A DNA stretch of 64,000 bases from positions 1-64,000 of the forward strand of contig VAWW01000009.1 in the NCBI GenBank assembly GCA_005884575.1, written 5' to 3'. Source of the DNA: Actinomycetota bacterium (GTDB taxonomy: Bacteria > Actinomycetota > Thermoleophilia > Gaiellales > Gaiellaceae). Both the position numbers and the translations under genes were made by a program. Positions 49,011 through 56,824 of the stretch are shown here, in pieces. Positions within the stretch are counted from its first letter, which is position 1, and every line of letters begins with the position of its first letter. The notes beneath the pieces were generated by a model. It searched no databases. It saw only the letters and a list, made by a program, of their open reading frames with translations, and was not told where the DNA came from.

Positions 49011-49307
49011 CTACGCCGCGGAGGCGACTTCGAGGTGCGGCTCGATCATGCGCTCGATCTTCGGCGCGCTCGCGCGGCCGGCGAGCCGGGCGACCACGCG
49101 CTTGTCCTTCACCAGGACGAGCGTCGGCACTTCCTCGATCGCAAACCGCTCGGCGAGCTCGGGCCGCTCCTCGACGTCGACGCGCTTCACGACCAGGCGC
49201 TCCCGTTCCTTGCGCGCGAGATGCGCGAGCAGGCTTTCCATCCGGCGCGCGGGCCCGGAGCGCTCGGAACAAAAGAAGACGAGCAGGGGCTTCACTTCGT
49301 CGGACAC
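49011..49307 (-). CDS. Thioredoxin-fold protein lacking the CxxC active site
   Basis: 98 residues from GTG 49307, with GAGGAGG upstream. LVFFCSERSGPARRMESLLAH corresponds to the thioredoxin W-C-G-P-C helix, but the two cysteines are replaced by Ser and Ala (RSGPA); one Cys remains four residues earlier. RVDVEERPELAERFAIEEVPTLVLV with the cis-Pro loop completes the fold. Likely a binding or scaffold protein, or one using the single Cys. Convergent with E2, 2 bp apart. Confidence 0.78.
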   Translation of the reverse strand: MSDEVKPLLVFFCSERSGPARRMESLLAHLARKERERLVVKRVDVEERPELAERFAIEEVPTLVLVKDKRVVARLAGRASAPKIERMIEPHLEVASAA

Positions 49308-49413
49308 GGGGTCTTCCTCCTCTGACGGGGTGCTGGGCGGGGCGGAGGCTGATGGAGGTTTCCCTGGAAAACTCCTGGTCAAACCTCCCGGGTCTGATGC
49401 CGCCACCCGGGAC

Positions 49414-49419
49414 TACACT
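49414..49419 (+). promoter_or_regulatory. -10 box, leaderless start of gene at 49428
   Basis: TACACT, 8-nt spacer, then ATG 49428. Confidence 0.45.
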
Positions 49420-49427
49420 GGACGGGA

Positions 49428-49847
49428 ATGGGCGAGTGGTACTGGATCGGGCTCGCGGTCGGGCTCGGCGTCGGTTGCGGCATCCTGCTCGCCGGCTTCC
49501 TTGCCGTCTCGCGGGCCGGGCTGCTCGCGGCCGGCGCGCTCGCCGTCGCAGCCGGCGTCGGCATCGGCTTCCTGATCGAGAATTGGGACGAGGCGCTCGG
49601 CGGCGGCGCCGGGGGGGTCGTCGGCGTGGTCGTGACGGCGCAGGTCGTCCGCGGCGCGCTTCGGCGCGGCGGCACCCGCGGCGGAACGGGCCTGCTCGTC
49701 GCGCTCGCCGCGCTGCTCGCGGCCGGTGCGGCATTCATCCCGGGGATCGGCTACGCCGAGGCGCTCGCGCTCCCGGCTCTGGCCGCCCGGTTGCGGCGTC
49801 GCTCGCCCGAGCGCTACGCGGGACTGCGCACGCTCGCGCGCGACTGA
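49428..49847 (+). CDS. Small integral membrane protein of unknown function
   Basis: 139 residues with four hydrophobic helices (IGLAVGLGVGCGILLAGFLA, LLAAGALAVAAGVGIGFLI, the Gly-rich GGVVGVVVTAQVVRGAL, and LLVALAALLAAGAAFIPG) and a basic Arg-rich C-terminus. No family recognised. It is 3 bp upstream of the phosphodiesterase gene, so probably co-transcribed. Confidence 0.65.
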   Translation: MGEWYWIGLAVGLGVGCGILLAGFLAVSRAGLLAAGALAVAAGVGIGFLIENWDEALGGGAGGVVGVVVTAQVVRGALRRGGTRGGTGLLVALAALLAAGAAFIPGIGYAEALALPALAARLRRRSPERYAGLRTLARD

Positions 49848-49850
49848 CCG

Positions 49851-51171
49851 GTGACCGCGTCGAAGAAGCTCGTCCTGATCGTGATCGACGGACTGACCCC
49901 CGGCGCGTTCGAGCGCGCGGTCGAGGAACGGACTGCTCCAGCGCTCGCCTTCCTCGCCGGCGAGGGCCGCTACGGGAGCGCGGTCTCCGTCTTTCCGTCC
50001 CTGACGCCCGTTTGCCTGTCGTCGATCGCGACCGGCGGCGGCCCCGGCGTGCACCACATCCCGCACCTGGTCTGGTACGACCGGCAAGAGCGGCGCCTCG
50101 TCGAGTACGGCTCCTCGTTCGCCGCGATCAAGGCGGCCGGATTCTCCCGCGCCGTCATCGACACGATTTTCTCGATGAACCAGAAGCATCTCTCGGCCGA
50201 CGCGGCGACCGTGTACGAGTCCCTGGAGAACGCGGGACTCGTTGCGGGCGCGATCAACATCACGTGCTATCGCGGGAACACGAAGTACCTGCCCAAGCTG
50301 CCGTGGGTGACGAAGCCCGCCTACGGTCCGCAACGGTTCTTCTTCTACAGCCTGTTCGAGTCCGACCGGACGGGTGCCCCGCTCGCGGTGCGCAACCGCG
50401 CGGCCGGCTCGGTCGACACGTACGCGGCCGCGGTCGGACGCTGGCTCGTGACGCGCGACGGATTCGACTTCCTCGCGTACTACCTCTCGGACTACGACTA
50501 CGCATCGCACGCGTACGGCCCCGACGCCGCGGATGAGGCGCTCGGCCGCGTCGACGAGGCCGTCTCTGCACTGATGGCTGCCGCGGGCGGACCGGACGAG
50601 TTCCTCGAGCGCTACGCGGTCGTGCTCTGCTCCGACCACGGACAGACCGCAGTCGGCCGCGCGGCGCGGCTGCAGGAGTCCTACGCCCGCCTCGGCGGCG
50701 ACGTGCTCGTCACCGCCTCGAACCGCGCTGGGATGGTCTACCGGCTACCGGGCTGCCGTGCCGATGCGGCAGAGCTCGCCGAGCTCGTCGACGGCGAGCC
50801 GTCGGTGGAGGTGACGTTGCGCCGCGAGGGTGCCGACGCAGTCGCGCGCCGCGACGGCGAGGAGCTTCGATTTGCGCCGGGCGCCGCGGGCTGGAACACG
50901 AGCGGCGACGCGTCGATCCTCGACCATCCGGACGCGCTCGCGAGGGCGTGGTCGGCGCTCGAGAATCCGAATGCGGGCGAGCTGCTCGTCTCTGCAGCGG
51001 CCGGCTACGAGTTCGCGGACCTCGCCGGCCGCCATCATGCCGGCGGCGGCAGCCACGGCTCGTTGCTCGAAGGGGATTCGGTGGTGCCGATGCTGACCGT
51101 CGGCGTCGACCGGGGAGCACTTCGGCGTCGAGCCTCCCGAGTATGCGCGGCCGCTCGCATATGCCGCCTGA
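49851..51171 (+). CDS. Alkaline-phosphatase-superfamily (nucleotide pyrophosphatase/phosphodiesterase) protein, frameshifted at the 3' end
   Basis: LVLIVIDGLTPGAFERAVEE and FPSLTPVCLSSIATGGGPG (metal Asp and catalytic Thr), SDYDYASHAYGPDAAD, CSDHGQTAVG and GGGSHGSLLEGDSVVPM supply the metal ligands of the NPP-type core, intact over about 420 residues. After MLTVGVDRG the expected end HFGVEPPEYARPLAYAA is found in another frame, stopping at 51171, 11 bp into pcm. About 15-20 residues before it seem missing, so a small deletion shifted the frame. Read literally, the frame runs on to 51989 as nonsense across pcm. Confidence 0.78.
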
Positions 51172-51799
51172 GTCTGCGCGCGGCCGGATGGTCGAGCGCC
51201 AGCTGCGCCGTCGCGGCGTGCAGGACGAGCGGGTGCTCGACGCGATGTCCCTCGTCCCGCGCGAGCTCTTCCTTCCCTCCGACCTCCGCGCGAAGGCCTA
51301 CGACGACGCGGCGCTCCCGATCGGCCACGGGCAGACGATCTCGCAGCCCTACATGGTCGCGCGGATCTGCGAGGAGCTCGGCCCGGTCGCCGGCCGGCGG
51401 GTGCTCGACGTCGGCGCGGGCTCCGGGTACCAGGCCGCTGTCCTCGCCGAGCTCGATGCCGAGGTGTACACGATCGAGCGTCTCCCTGAGCTCGCGGAGC
51501 AGGCGCGGCGGAACCTCGCTGCCGCCGGCTACGCCGATCGCGTCGACGTCCACGTCGGCGACGGCACTCGCGGGCTGCCCGAGCACGCGCCGTTTGCCGC
51601 GATCGCGGTGGCCGCCGCAGCGCCCGAGCTGCCGCCGTCCCTCTACGACCAGCTCGAGGAGAACGGCCGCCTCGTCGTCCCGGTCGGCACGCGGAGCGAG
51701 CAGCGGCTCGAGGTCGTCGTGCGCAGTCCGGAGGGCCCGGCGGTGGTGCGATCGGTCCCGTGCCGCTTCGTGCCCCTGGTCGGCGAGGAAGGGTTTTAG
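51161..51799 (+). CDS. pcm: Protein-L-isoaspartate O-methyltransferase
   Basis: 212 residues from ATG 51161, overlapping the original end of the phosphodiesterase gene. RMVERQLRRRGVQDERVLDAM, LFLPSDLRAKAYDDAALPIGHGQTIS-type segment, and the SAM motif VLDVGAGSGYQAAVLAEL are characteristic. ENGRLVVPVGTRSEQRLEVV is the typical C-terminal block. It methylates isoaspartyl residues for repair of aged proteins. A perfect hairpin (51797-51818) overlaps its stop. Confidence 0.94.
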   Translation: MPPESARGRMVERQLRRRGVQDERVLDAMSLVPRELFLPSDLRAKAYDDAALPIGHGQTISQPYMVARICEELGPVAGRRVLDVGAGSGYQAAVLAELDAEVYTIERLPELAEQARRNLAAAGYADRVDVHVGDGTRGLPEHAPFAAIAVAAAAPELPPSLYDQLEENGRLVVPVGTRSEQRLEVVVRSPEGPAVVRSVPCRFVPLVGEEGF

Positions 51800-51818
51800 T
51801 GGCCCTCAAGGGCCACTA
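51797..51818. repeat. Palindromic hairpin, variant of the dispersed repeat, pcm terminator
   Basis: AGTGGCCC-TCAA-GGGCCACT, 8-bp perfect stem with a 4-nt loop, starting in the pcm stop codon. The flanks TAGTGG..CCACTA resemble the copies at 18894, 55688 and 55886, but the inner bases differ. Confidence 0.6.
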
Positions 51819-51822
51819 GTTT
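51817..51822 (+). promoter_or_regulatory. -10 box, leaderless start of gene at 51829
   Basis: TAGTTT, 6-nt spacer, then GTG 51829. It touches the end of the preceding hairpin. Confidence 0.4.
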
Positions 51823-51828
51823 CGCGCC

Positions 51829-52290
51829 GTGGCCGCGGGAGAGAAACAGCCGGCGATGGGGGCGCTCTCGGCCGAGCGGATGCTGCACTTGCCGGTTCAC
51901 CTCCACGGAATCCTGCTCGGCCGGTCCGTGGACCTGCTGCTCGATCCCGCGGAGTGGCGGGCGGTCGGCTTCGACGTCGTCTGCGGTGACGGGGCGTCGC
52001 GCTTCCTGCCGTTCACGACGACAACGATCCGGGACGACGACATCGTCGTCGACTCGGCGCTGATGCTGCTCGAGGACGTGGACTTCTACCGGACGCGTGC
52101 GCGAAGCCTCCGGGCGCTGATCGGCTCTCCGACCGACGTGGACGGTGTCGCCGCGGGCAGGCTGCGCGACCTCGAGCTCGCGACGGACGGAACCGCCGTG
52201 AAGCTCCTCCTCGAGCGGGACGGCGCCGAATACCGTGTGGAGCCTGGAAGGGCCCGTGTCGTCGTCACCACCCGCCGCGATGCAGCATAG
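51829..52290 (+). CDS. PRC-barrel-like conserved protein
   Basis: 153 residues. LPVHLHGILLGRSVDLLLDP, VGFDVVCGDGASRFLPFTT and DDDIVVDSALMLLEDVDFYR follow the beta-barrel pattern of PRC-barrel proteins (G-R..DL..D...V.G..V). A second shorter barrel-like part ends LERDGAEYRVEPGRARVVV. Soluble; role unknown. Confidence 0.65.
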   Translation: MAAGEKQPAMGALSAERMLHLPVHLHGILLGRSVDLLLDPAEWRAVGFDVVCGDGASRFLPFTTTTIRDDDIVVDSALMLLEDVDFYRTRARSLRALIGSPTDVDGVAAGRLRDLELATDGTAVKLLLERDGAEYRVEPGRARVVVTTRRDAA

Positions 52291-52291
52291 G

Positions 52292-52297
52292 TAACCT
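52292..52297 (+). promoter_or_regulatory. -10 box, leaderless start of GtrA-family gene
   Basis: TAACCT, 7-nt spacer, then GTG 52305. Confidence 0.5.
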
Positions 52298-52304
52298 CGA
52301 AGCG

Positions 52305-52751
52305 GTGACTCGTTCGGACGCCGCCGTGATCACCGGACGTGTGCGCTCCCGAGCGAGCCTCGCGCTGCGGCAGCGCGGCAACTGGATCCAGCTCGCGAAG
52401 TTCTGCACCGTCGGCGCGTCGGGATATGTCGTCAATCTCGCGGTCTACTCGGTGCTGCTGAACTGGGCGGACCTCCATTATCGCGTCGCCGCGACGGGAT
52501 CGTTCGTGGTCGCCGCGAGCTCGAACTACCTGCTGAATCGCTTCTGGACGTTCCACCACCAGCGCGGCCACTTCGGCATCCAAGGGTTGCGCTTCTTCAC
52601 GGTCTCGGTGCTCGTGTACGGCGCGAACCTCGTGCTGCTGACGCTGCTCGTCGAGGCAGGGTTCGGCAAGATCGTCGCGCAGGCGCTCGCGATCGTGCTC
52701 GTCACGCCGCTGAACTTCGTCGGCAACAAGCTCTGGTCGTTCAGGCGCTAG
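52305..52751 (+). CDS. GtrA-family membrane protein
   Basis: 148 residues, four transmembrane helices. FCTVGASGYVVNLAVYSVLL, SSNYLLNRFWTFHHQRGHFG and TPLNFVGNKLWSFRR are the conserved GtrA blocks. GtrA-type proteins are thought to flip or assist polyprenyl-linked sugars for cell-surface glycosylation. The next gene is a membrane protein of glycosyltransferase type, which fits. Confidence 0.9.
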   Translation: MTRSDAAVITGRVRSRASLALRQRGNWIQLAKFCTVGASGYVVNLAVYSVLLNWADLHYRVAATGSFVVAASSNYLLNRFWTFHHQRGHFGIQGLRFFTVSVLVYGANLVLLTLLVEAGFGKIVAQALAIVLVTPLNFVGNKLWSFRR

Positions 52752-52800
52752 GCGCCAAGCCCGCCGACCACGACCGCCTTCATCCGGCGGTGACCATGAC

Positions 52801-52806
52801 TAGCCT
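52801..52806 (+). promoter_or_regulatory. -10 box, leaderless start of gene at 52815
   Basis: TAGCCT, 8-nt spacer, then ATG 52815. Confidence 0.45.
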
Positions 52807-52814
52807 TCGGCGCG

Positions 52815-54584
52815 ATGTCGCGCCGCCCCCTCGTCGCCGTCCTGTGTGCGCTGGCATTCGCGCCCGCCGCGCTCGCCGCCACGCCCACGGCACCCGTTTA
52901 CGACTTCAAGGGCCGGCTGATCCAGACGCCGTTCGCGCCCGTCCAGCCGGCGAGACACCTGACGAAGCAGCATGCGCTGCGCCTCTTCCTCGCCGACCGG
53001 AAGGTCAACGACTGGCTCGCCCGCTATCCGACGAAGGACCGCCTCGACGAGGCGAACTACCAGCCCGACCAGCACAGCTGGGAGATCAAGATCTGGTGGG
53101 GCAAGGCCGGCGAGATCGCGACCGGTCGCGTGGACGACGCGACCGGCCAGGTGCTCGAAGCGTGGACGGGACCGCAGGTTGCGTGGAAGATGGCGCGCGG
53201 CTATCACGGCGCGTTCGGTGGGGAGAAGATCAACGACCCTTGGATCTGGGGTGCGTTCTCCCTCGCCTTTCTCGTCGGCCTCGCCGACTTCCGGAGGCCG
53301 CTCTCGTGGCGCAATCTCGATCTCGTCGCGCTGCTCTCGTTCTCCGTGTCGCTGTGGTACTTCAACAAGGGCCGCGTGTTCACGAGCGTGCCGCTCGCGT
53401 ATCCCCCGCTCGTGTACTTGACCGGACGCGGACTCTGGGTCGGGCTGCGCGGGCGCGGCACGCCCGGCCGCCCGCTCTGGCCGGCGTGGATCCTGCTCGC
53501 CGCGACCGTCTTCCTCGTGGGCTTCCGGATCGGCCTCAACGTCGAGGCGTCGAACGTGATCGACGTCGGCTATTCCGGCGTGATCGGAGCCGACCGGATC
53601 GCGCACGGCCAGTCGCCGTACGGCCATTTCCCGATCGAGGGGGACCTGAAGGCGTGCGGGCCAAAGGACGCCGCCGGCGAGATCCGCGACCGCATTCAGA
53701 CGAACGGCCGCTGCGAGTCGGCGAATCCCCAGGGCGACACGTACGGCCCCGTCGCCTACGAGGCGTACCTGCCCGGCTACTGGATCCGAGGCTGGAGCGG
53801 CAAGTGGGACGATCTGCCGGCGGCGCACCTGACGTCTCTGCTCTGGGACGGGGTCTGTCTCGTCGGCCTGTTCTTCGTCGGCCGCCGGTTCGGGGGAATC
53901 GACCTCGCGGCCGCGCTGCCGTTCGCGTGGGCCGCGTATCCGTTCACGCAGTACGCGTCGAACTCGAACACGAACGACATGATCCTGCCCGCGTTCCTGA
54001 TCTGGGGCTTCTGGCTGGTGAGTTCGCACTTCTGGCGCGGCGCATTCGGCGCGCTCGCCGGCTGGACGAAGTTCGGCGCGCTCGTCGTCGCCCCGCTGTG
54101 GCTCACATATCCGGACCGGCGGCCGAAGATCGGGTTCGTGCTCGGGTTCGCGGCCGCGACGCTCGCGGCGTTCTCGATCCTGCTCCTCGAGCCGAATCCG
54201 CTCCACGCGGCCCGTGTCTTCTGGGACAGGACGTTCGGATGGCAGCTCGGGCGCGCCTCGCCGTTCTCGCTTTGGGACTGGCGGCAATACCACGCCCGCG
54301 GCCTGCCGGATCTCCACCGCGTCCAGCAGGCGCTCGAGGCGCTGGTCCTCGCCGGCGCCGCCGCGTTCGCGTTCTTTCCCCGGCGGAAGTCGCCGCTCCA
54401 GCTCGCCGCGCTCACCGCCGTGCTGCTGCTCGGCTTCGAGCTCGTGCTGACGCACTGGTTCTACCTCTACATCCCCTGGTTCTTCGCGTTCTCGGCGCTG
54501 ACGACGCTCGCTCCGCCCCCCGTGCGCGAACCCGAGCCGGTCGTGGAGCCGGAGCTGCCGGCGCTCGCGCCTACGGCGCATTGA
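52815..54584 (+). CDS. Polytopic membrane protein, GT-C glycosyltransferase-like
   Basis: 589 residues. A signal-like N-terminus (LVAVLCALAFAPAALAATP) is followed by an extracytoplasmic domain with LADRKVNDWLARYPTKDR and QHSWEIKIWW, then about ten transmembrane helices with the loop segment GADRIAHGQSPYGHFP and ASNSNTNDMILPAFLIWGF. The latter resembles GT87/DUF2029-type polyprenyl-phosphate-sugar transferases. No D-D motif is certain. Cell-envelope glycosylation is inferred. Confidence 0.7.
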   Translation: MSRRPLVAVLCALAFAPAALAATPTAPVYDFKGRLIQTPFAPVQPARHLTKQHALRLFLADRKVNDWLARYPTKDRLDEANYQPDQHSWEIKIWWGKAGEIATGRVDDATGQVLEAWTGPQVAWKMARGYHGAFGGEKINDPWIWGAFSLAFLVGLADFRRPLSWRNLDLVALLSFSVSLWYFNKGRVFTSVPLAYPPLVYLTGRGLWVGLRGRGTPGRPLWPAWILLAATVFLVGFRIGLNVEASNVIDVGYSGVIGADRIAHGQSPYGHFPIEGDLKACGPKDAAGEIRDRIQTNGRCESANPQGDTYGPVAYEAYLPGYWIRGWSGKWDDLPAAHLTSLLWDGVCLVGLFFVGRRFGGIDLAAALPFAWAAYPFTQYASNSNTNDMILPAFLIWGFWLVSSHFWRGAFGALAGWTKFGALVVAPLWLTYPDRRPKIGFVLGFAAATLAAFSILLLEPNPLHAARVFWDRTFGWQLGRASPFSLWDWRQYHARGLPDLHRVQQALEALVLAGAAAFAFFPRRKSPLQLAALTAVLLLGFELVLTHWFYLYIPWFFAFSALTTLAPPPVREPEPVVEPELPALAPTAH

Positions 54585-54585
54585 A

Positions 54586-55728
54586 TTGAGAGACCGCACC
54601 GCGCTGCTGGCGCTCGTCGCGTTCGTCGCGCTCGGGCTGCCTGACGGGATGCTCGGGCCGGCCTGGCCGGCGATTCGATCCGATCTCGGTCAGCCGCTCG
54701 CGGCGCTCGGCGAGCTGACGGCGCTGCTCAGCGCAGGCTTCGTCGTCTCGAGCCTCGTCAGCGCACGGCTGCAGCGCCGGCTCGGGCCAGGGACGTACGT
54801 CGCGCTGGGCGGAACCGGCAGTGCTGCTGCCCTCGCCCTCTTTGCGTCCTCGCAGTGGTGGGCTGGGCTGCTCGTCGCGTCGTTGTCGCTCGGCGTGTTC
54901 GGGGGTTGCGTGGACTCGGGGTTCAACGGTCACGTCGCCCTCAACCACGGCCCGCGCCTGATGAATGCGCTCCACGCGTGTTACGGCGCCGGCACGACGC
55001 TCGGCCCGCTCGTCGTTGCCGCCGCGCTTGCCTCCGGGTCCTGGCGCTGGGCGTGGGCGGTCGCGGCCGCGTTCGCGGGAACGGTGTCGGTCGCCCTCTG
55101 GGCCAGCCGCGACGCCTTTCCGGTGGCGCCGCCGGAGCGCTGGCGGGACATCGTGCCGTCCACGTCGACGAGGGCGGCGACCGTGTTGATGCTCGCGCTC
55201 TTCTTCCTGATCGTCGGGATCGAGGTGGGGATCGGCGCCTGGTCGGCCACGGTTCTGGAGCATCGCGGCATGAGCGACGGCCGCGCGGCGGTCTGGGTGG
55301 CGTCCTACTGGGCGTGCTTCACGGCGGGGCGGGTCGGCCTGGCGGCCGCCGGCCGCCGACTCTCACCGGAGGCGACCGTCCGTGGGGGCGCAGCGCTGGC
55401 GCTGCTCGGTCTCGTCGTCCTCGAGTGGAGTCCCGTCGGCCTGCCCGTCGCCGGTCTCGGGCTTGCGGGCCTCTTCCCGGCGCTCGTGACGCTGACGCCG
55501 TTCCGTCTGGGGGCGGACCGAGCCCGGGCCGCCATCGGGTACCAGTTCGCTGCGGGGACCGTCGGGGCGACTTCGATCGTCGGAGCCGCGGGCCTGACGG
55601 CGCAGTTCGTCGGCATCGGCGCGCTCGTTCCCTTCTTCGTCGCGGCCGCGGCGGTGCTCGTGGCGCTCGAGCTCGTCGCGGCCCGCGCTAGTGGCTCAGA
55701 GCCACAAAGTGGTCCGCCGCGACGCTAG
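54586..55728 (+). CDS. MFS transporter
   Basis: 380 residues from TTG 54586, 12 hydrophobic helices. PDGMLGPAWPAIRSDLGQPL, then ALGELTALLSAGFVVSSLVSARLQRRLG, and NALHACYGAGTTLGPLVVAA place it with small sugar/unknown-substrate MFS proteins (FucP/YbjJ-like). The last residues (ASGSEPQSGPPRR) are encoded by a palindromic repeat, and the stop codon is the first part of a foldback element, so its 3' end seems to have been remodelled by repeats. Confidence 0.85.
   Translation: MRDRTALLALVAFVALGLPDGMLGPAWPAIRSDLGQPLAALGELTALLSAGFVVSSLVSARLQRRLGPGTYVALGGTGSAAALALFASSQWWAGLLVASLSLGVFGGCVDSGFNGHVALNHGPRLMNALHACYGAGTTLGPLVVAAALASGSWRWAWAVAAAFAGTVSVALWASRDAFPVAPPERWRDIVPSTSTRAATVLMLALFFLIVGIEVGIGAWSATVLEHRGMSDGRAAVWVASYWACFTAGRVGLAAAGRRLSPEATVRGGAALALLGLVVLEWSPVGLPVAGLGLAGLFPALVTLTPFRLGADRARAAIGYQFAAGTVGATSIVGAAGLTAQFVGIGALVPFFVAAAAVLVALELVAARASGSEPQSGPPRR
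55688..55708 (+). repeat. Palindromic repeat copy in the 3' end of the MFS gene
   Basis: CTAGTGGCTCAGAGCCACAAA; encodes SGSEPQ at the protein's C-terminus. Closely matches the copies at 18894 (minus strand) and 55886. Confidence 0.65.
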
Positions 55729-55889
55729 GAGGGTTTGGCGAAATAGTGGCTGTGTCGCGCGGCGCTGTGCATCCGCGCTGCCGCGTCCTCAGTCGCCCCG
55801 ATAGTCACCACTATCGGGGCTCCCTGCGTCCTTGCATCGCGGCGCCCATCGCACCCGCGGACGAGCACCATTCCGCCAAACCCTCCTAG
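55725..55889. repeat. 165-bp foldback element with 16-bp terminal inverted repeats
   Basis: Ends are perfect inverted copies of CTAGGAGGGTTTGGCG (55725-55740 and 55874-55889). A perfect 11-bp hairpin GCCCCGATAGT-CACC-ACTATCGGGGC (55795-55820) sits at the same centre, so the whole sequence can fold into one long imperfect hairpin. It contains no gene. It lies between convergent genes, supplies the MFS stop codon and is bordered by two palindromic repeats. Either a MITE-like element or an elaborate bidirectional terminator. Confidence 0.7.
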
Positions 55890-55906
55890 TGGCTCAAAGC
55901 CACAAG
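55886..55906 (+). repeat. Palindromic repeat copy, right border of the foldback element
   Basis: CTAGTGGCTCAAAGCCACAAG, overlapping the last four bases of the foldback element and ending 2 bp before the convergent stop at 55909. It could act as that gene's terminator. Confidence 0.65.
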
Positions 55907-55908
55907 CT

Positions 55909-56673
55909 CTACGGAAACGGAACGCGGACGGTCTCGATCGAGGTTGCGCGCCCGTCCTCGCTGCACTCGACGAGCGCGCCCTCGATCCGGACGCCGCCCT
56001 CGGCCGGGTAGAAGCGCACCGGCATCCCGGTCCGCATGCGGCGGATCGCGAGGTCGGCCTCGACGCCGATCACCGAGTCGTGCGGCCCGGTCATCCCCGC
56101 GTCCGTCAGCGCCGCGGTCCCGCCAGGCTGCACGCGCGCGTCGTTCGTCTGCACGTGCGTGTGCGTCCCGATCACGGCGGTCACGCGGCCGTCGAGCCAC
56201 CGCGCCATTGCGACCTTCTCGCTCGTCGCCTCGGCATGGAAGTCGACGACGATCATCTGCGTCTTCGCACGTGCCTCGGCGACGATCGCGTCGATCTCCT
56301 CGAACGGGTTGATATGCGGGGCGAGGAAGAGCGAGCCGAGCACGTTGATCACCGCGACGCCGTCGACGATCGTGAGCCCGCGTCCGGGTGCGTGGCGCGA
56401 CAGGTTCGCCGGCCGGATCACGCGCTCGCTCTTCTCGAGGTAGGCGCCCATCCCGTCGCGCCGCCACACGTGATTCCCGAGGGTGATCACGTCGGCTCCG
56501 GCGGCAAGCAGCTTGTCGGCGAGCTTCGGCGTGATCCCCGCGCCGTCGGCGACGTTCTCGCCGTTCAGGATGCAGAAGTTCGCGCCGAGCTCCGCGCGCA
56601 GACTGCGCAGCCGCTCCTCGACCGCACGACGACCGGCCGTGCCGAAGACGTCGGCGACGAACAGGATTTTCAC
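55909..56673 (-). CDS. ymdB: YmdB-family metallophosphoesterase (TIGR00282)
   Basis: 254 residues from GTG 56673. KILFVADVFGTAGRRAVEERL, FCILNGENVADGAGITPKLA, TLGNHVWRRDG (metal ligands), VDFHAEATSEKVAMARWLDG and VIGTHTHVQTNDARV complete the YmdB signature. YmdB hydrolyses 2',3'-cyclic nucleotides and affects RNA turnover, motility and biofilm in Bacillus. In most bacteria it is next to rny; here that neighbour is absent. Confidence 0.93.
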   Translation of the reverse strand: MKILFVADVFGTAGRRAVEERLRSLRAELGANFCILNGENVADGAGITPKLADKLLAAGADVITLGNHVWRRDGMGAYLEKSERVIRPANLSRHAPGRGLTIVDGVAVINVLGSLFLAPHINPFEEIDAIVAEARAKTQMIVVDFHAEATSEKVAMARWLDGRVTAVIGTHTHVQTNDARVQPGGTAALTDAGMTGPHDSVIGVEADLAIRRMRTGMPVRFYPAEGGVRIEGALVECSEDGRATSIETVRVPFP

Positions 56674-56824
56674 CTCGCGTCCCTGGCCGCCGCCGGCTCC
56701 CGCTGGGCGAAGCCCGGCTTCGCCGGCGGCTGACGCCGCTGACGGCACGATGGCGTCCGGGGCCGTGCTACCTGCACTGTCCCCTCCGACCTCGCACCGC
56801 CAGCGGCGTCCCAGGAACGCGAGG

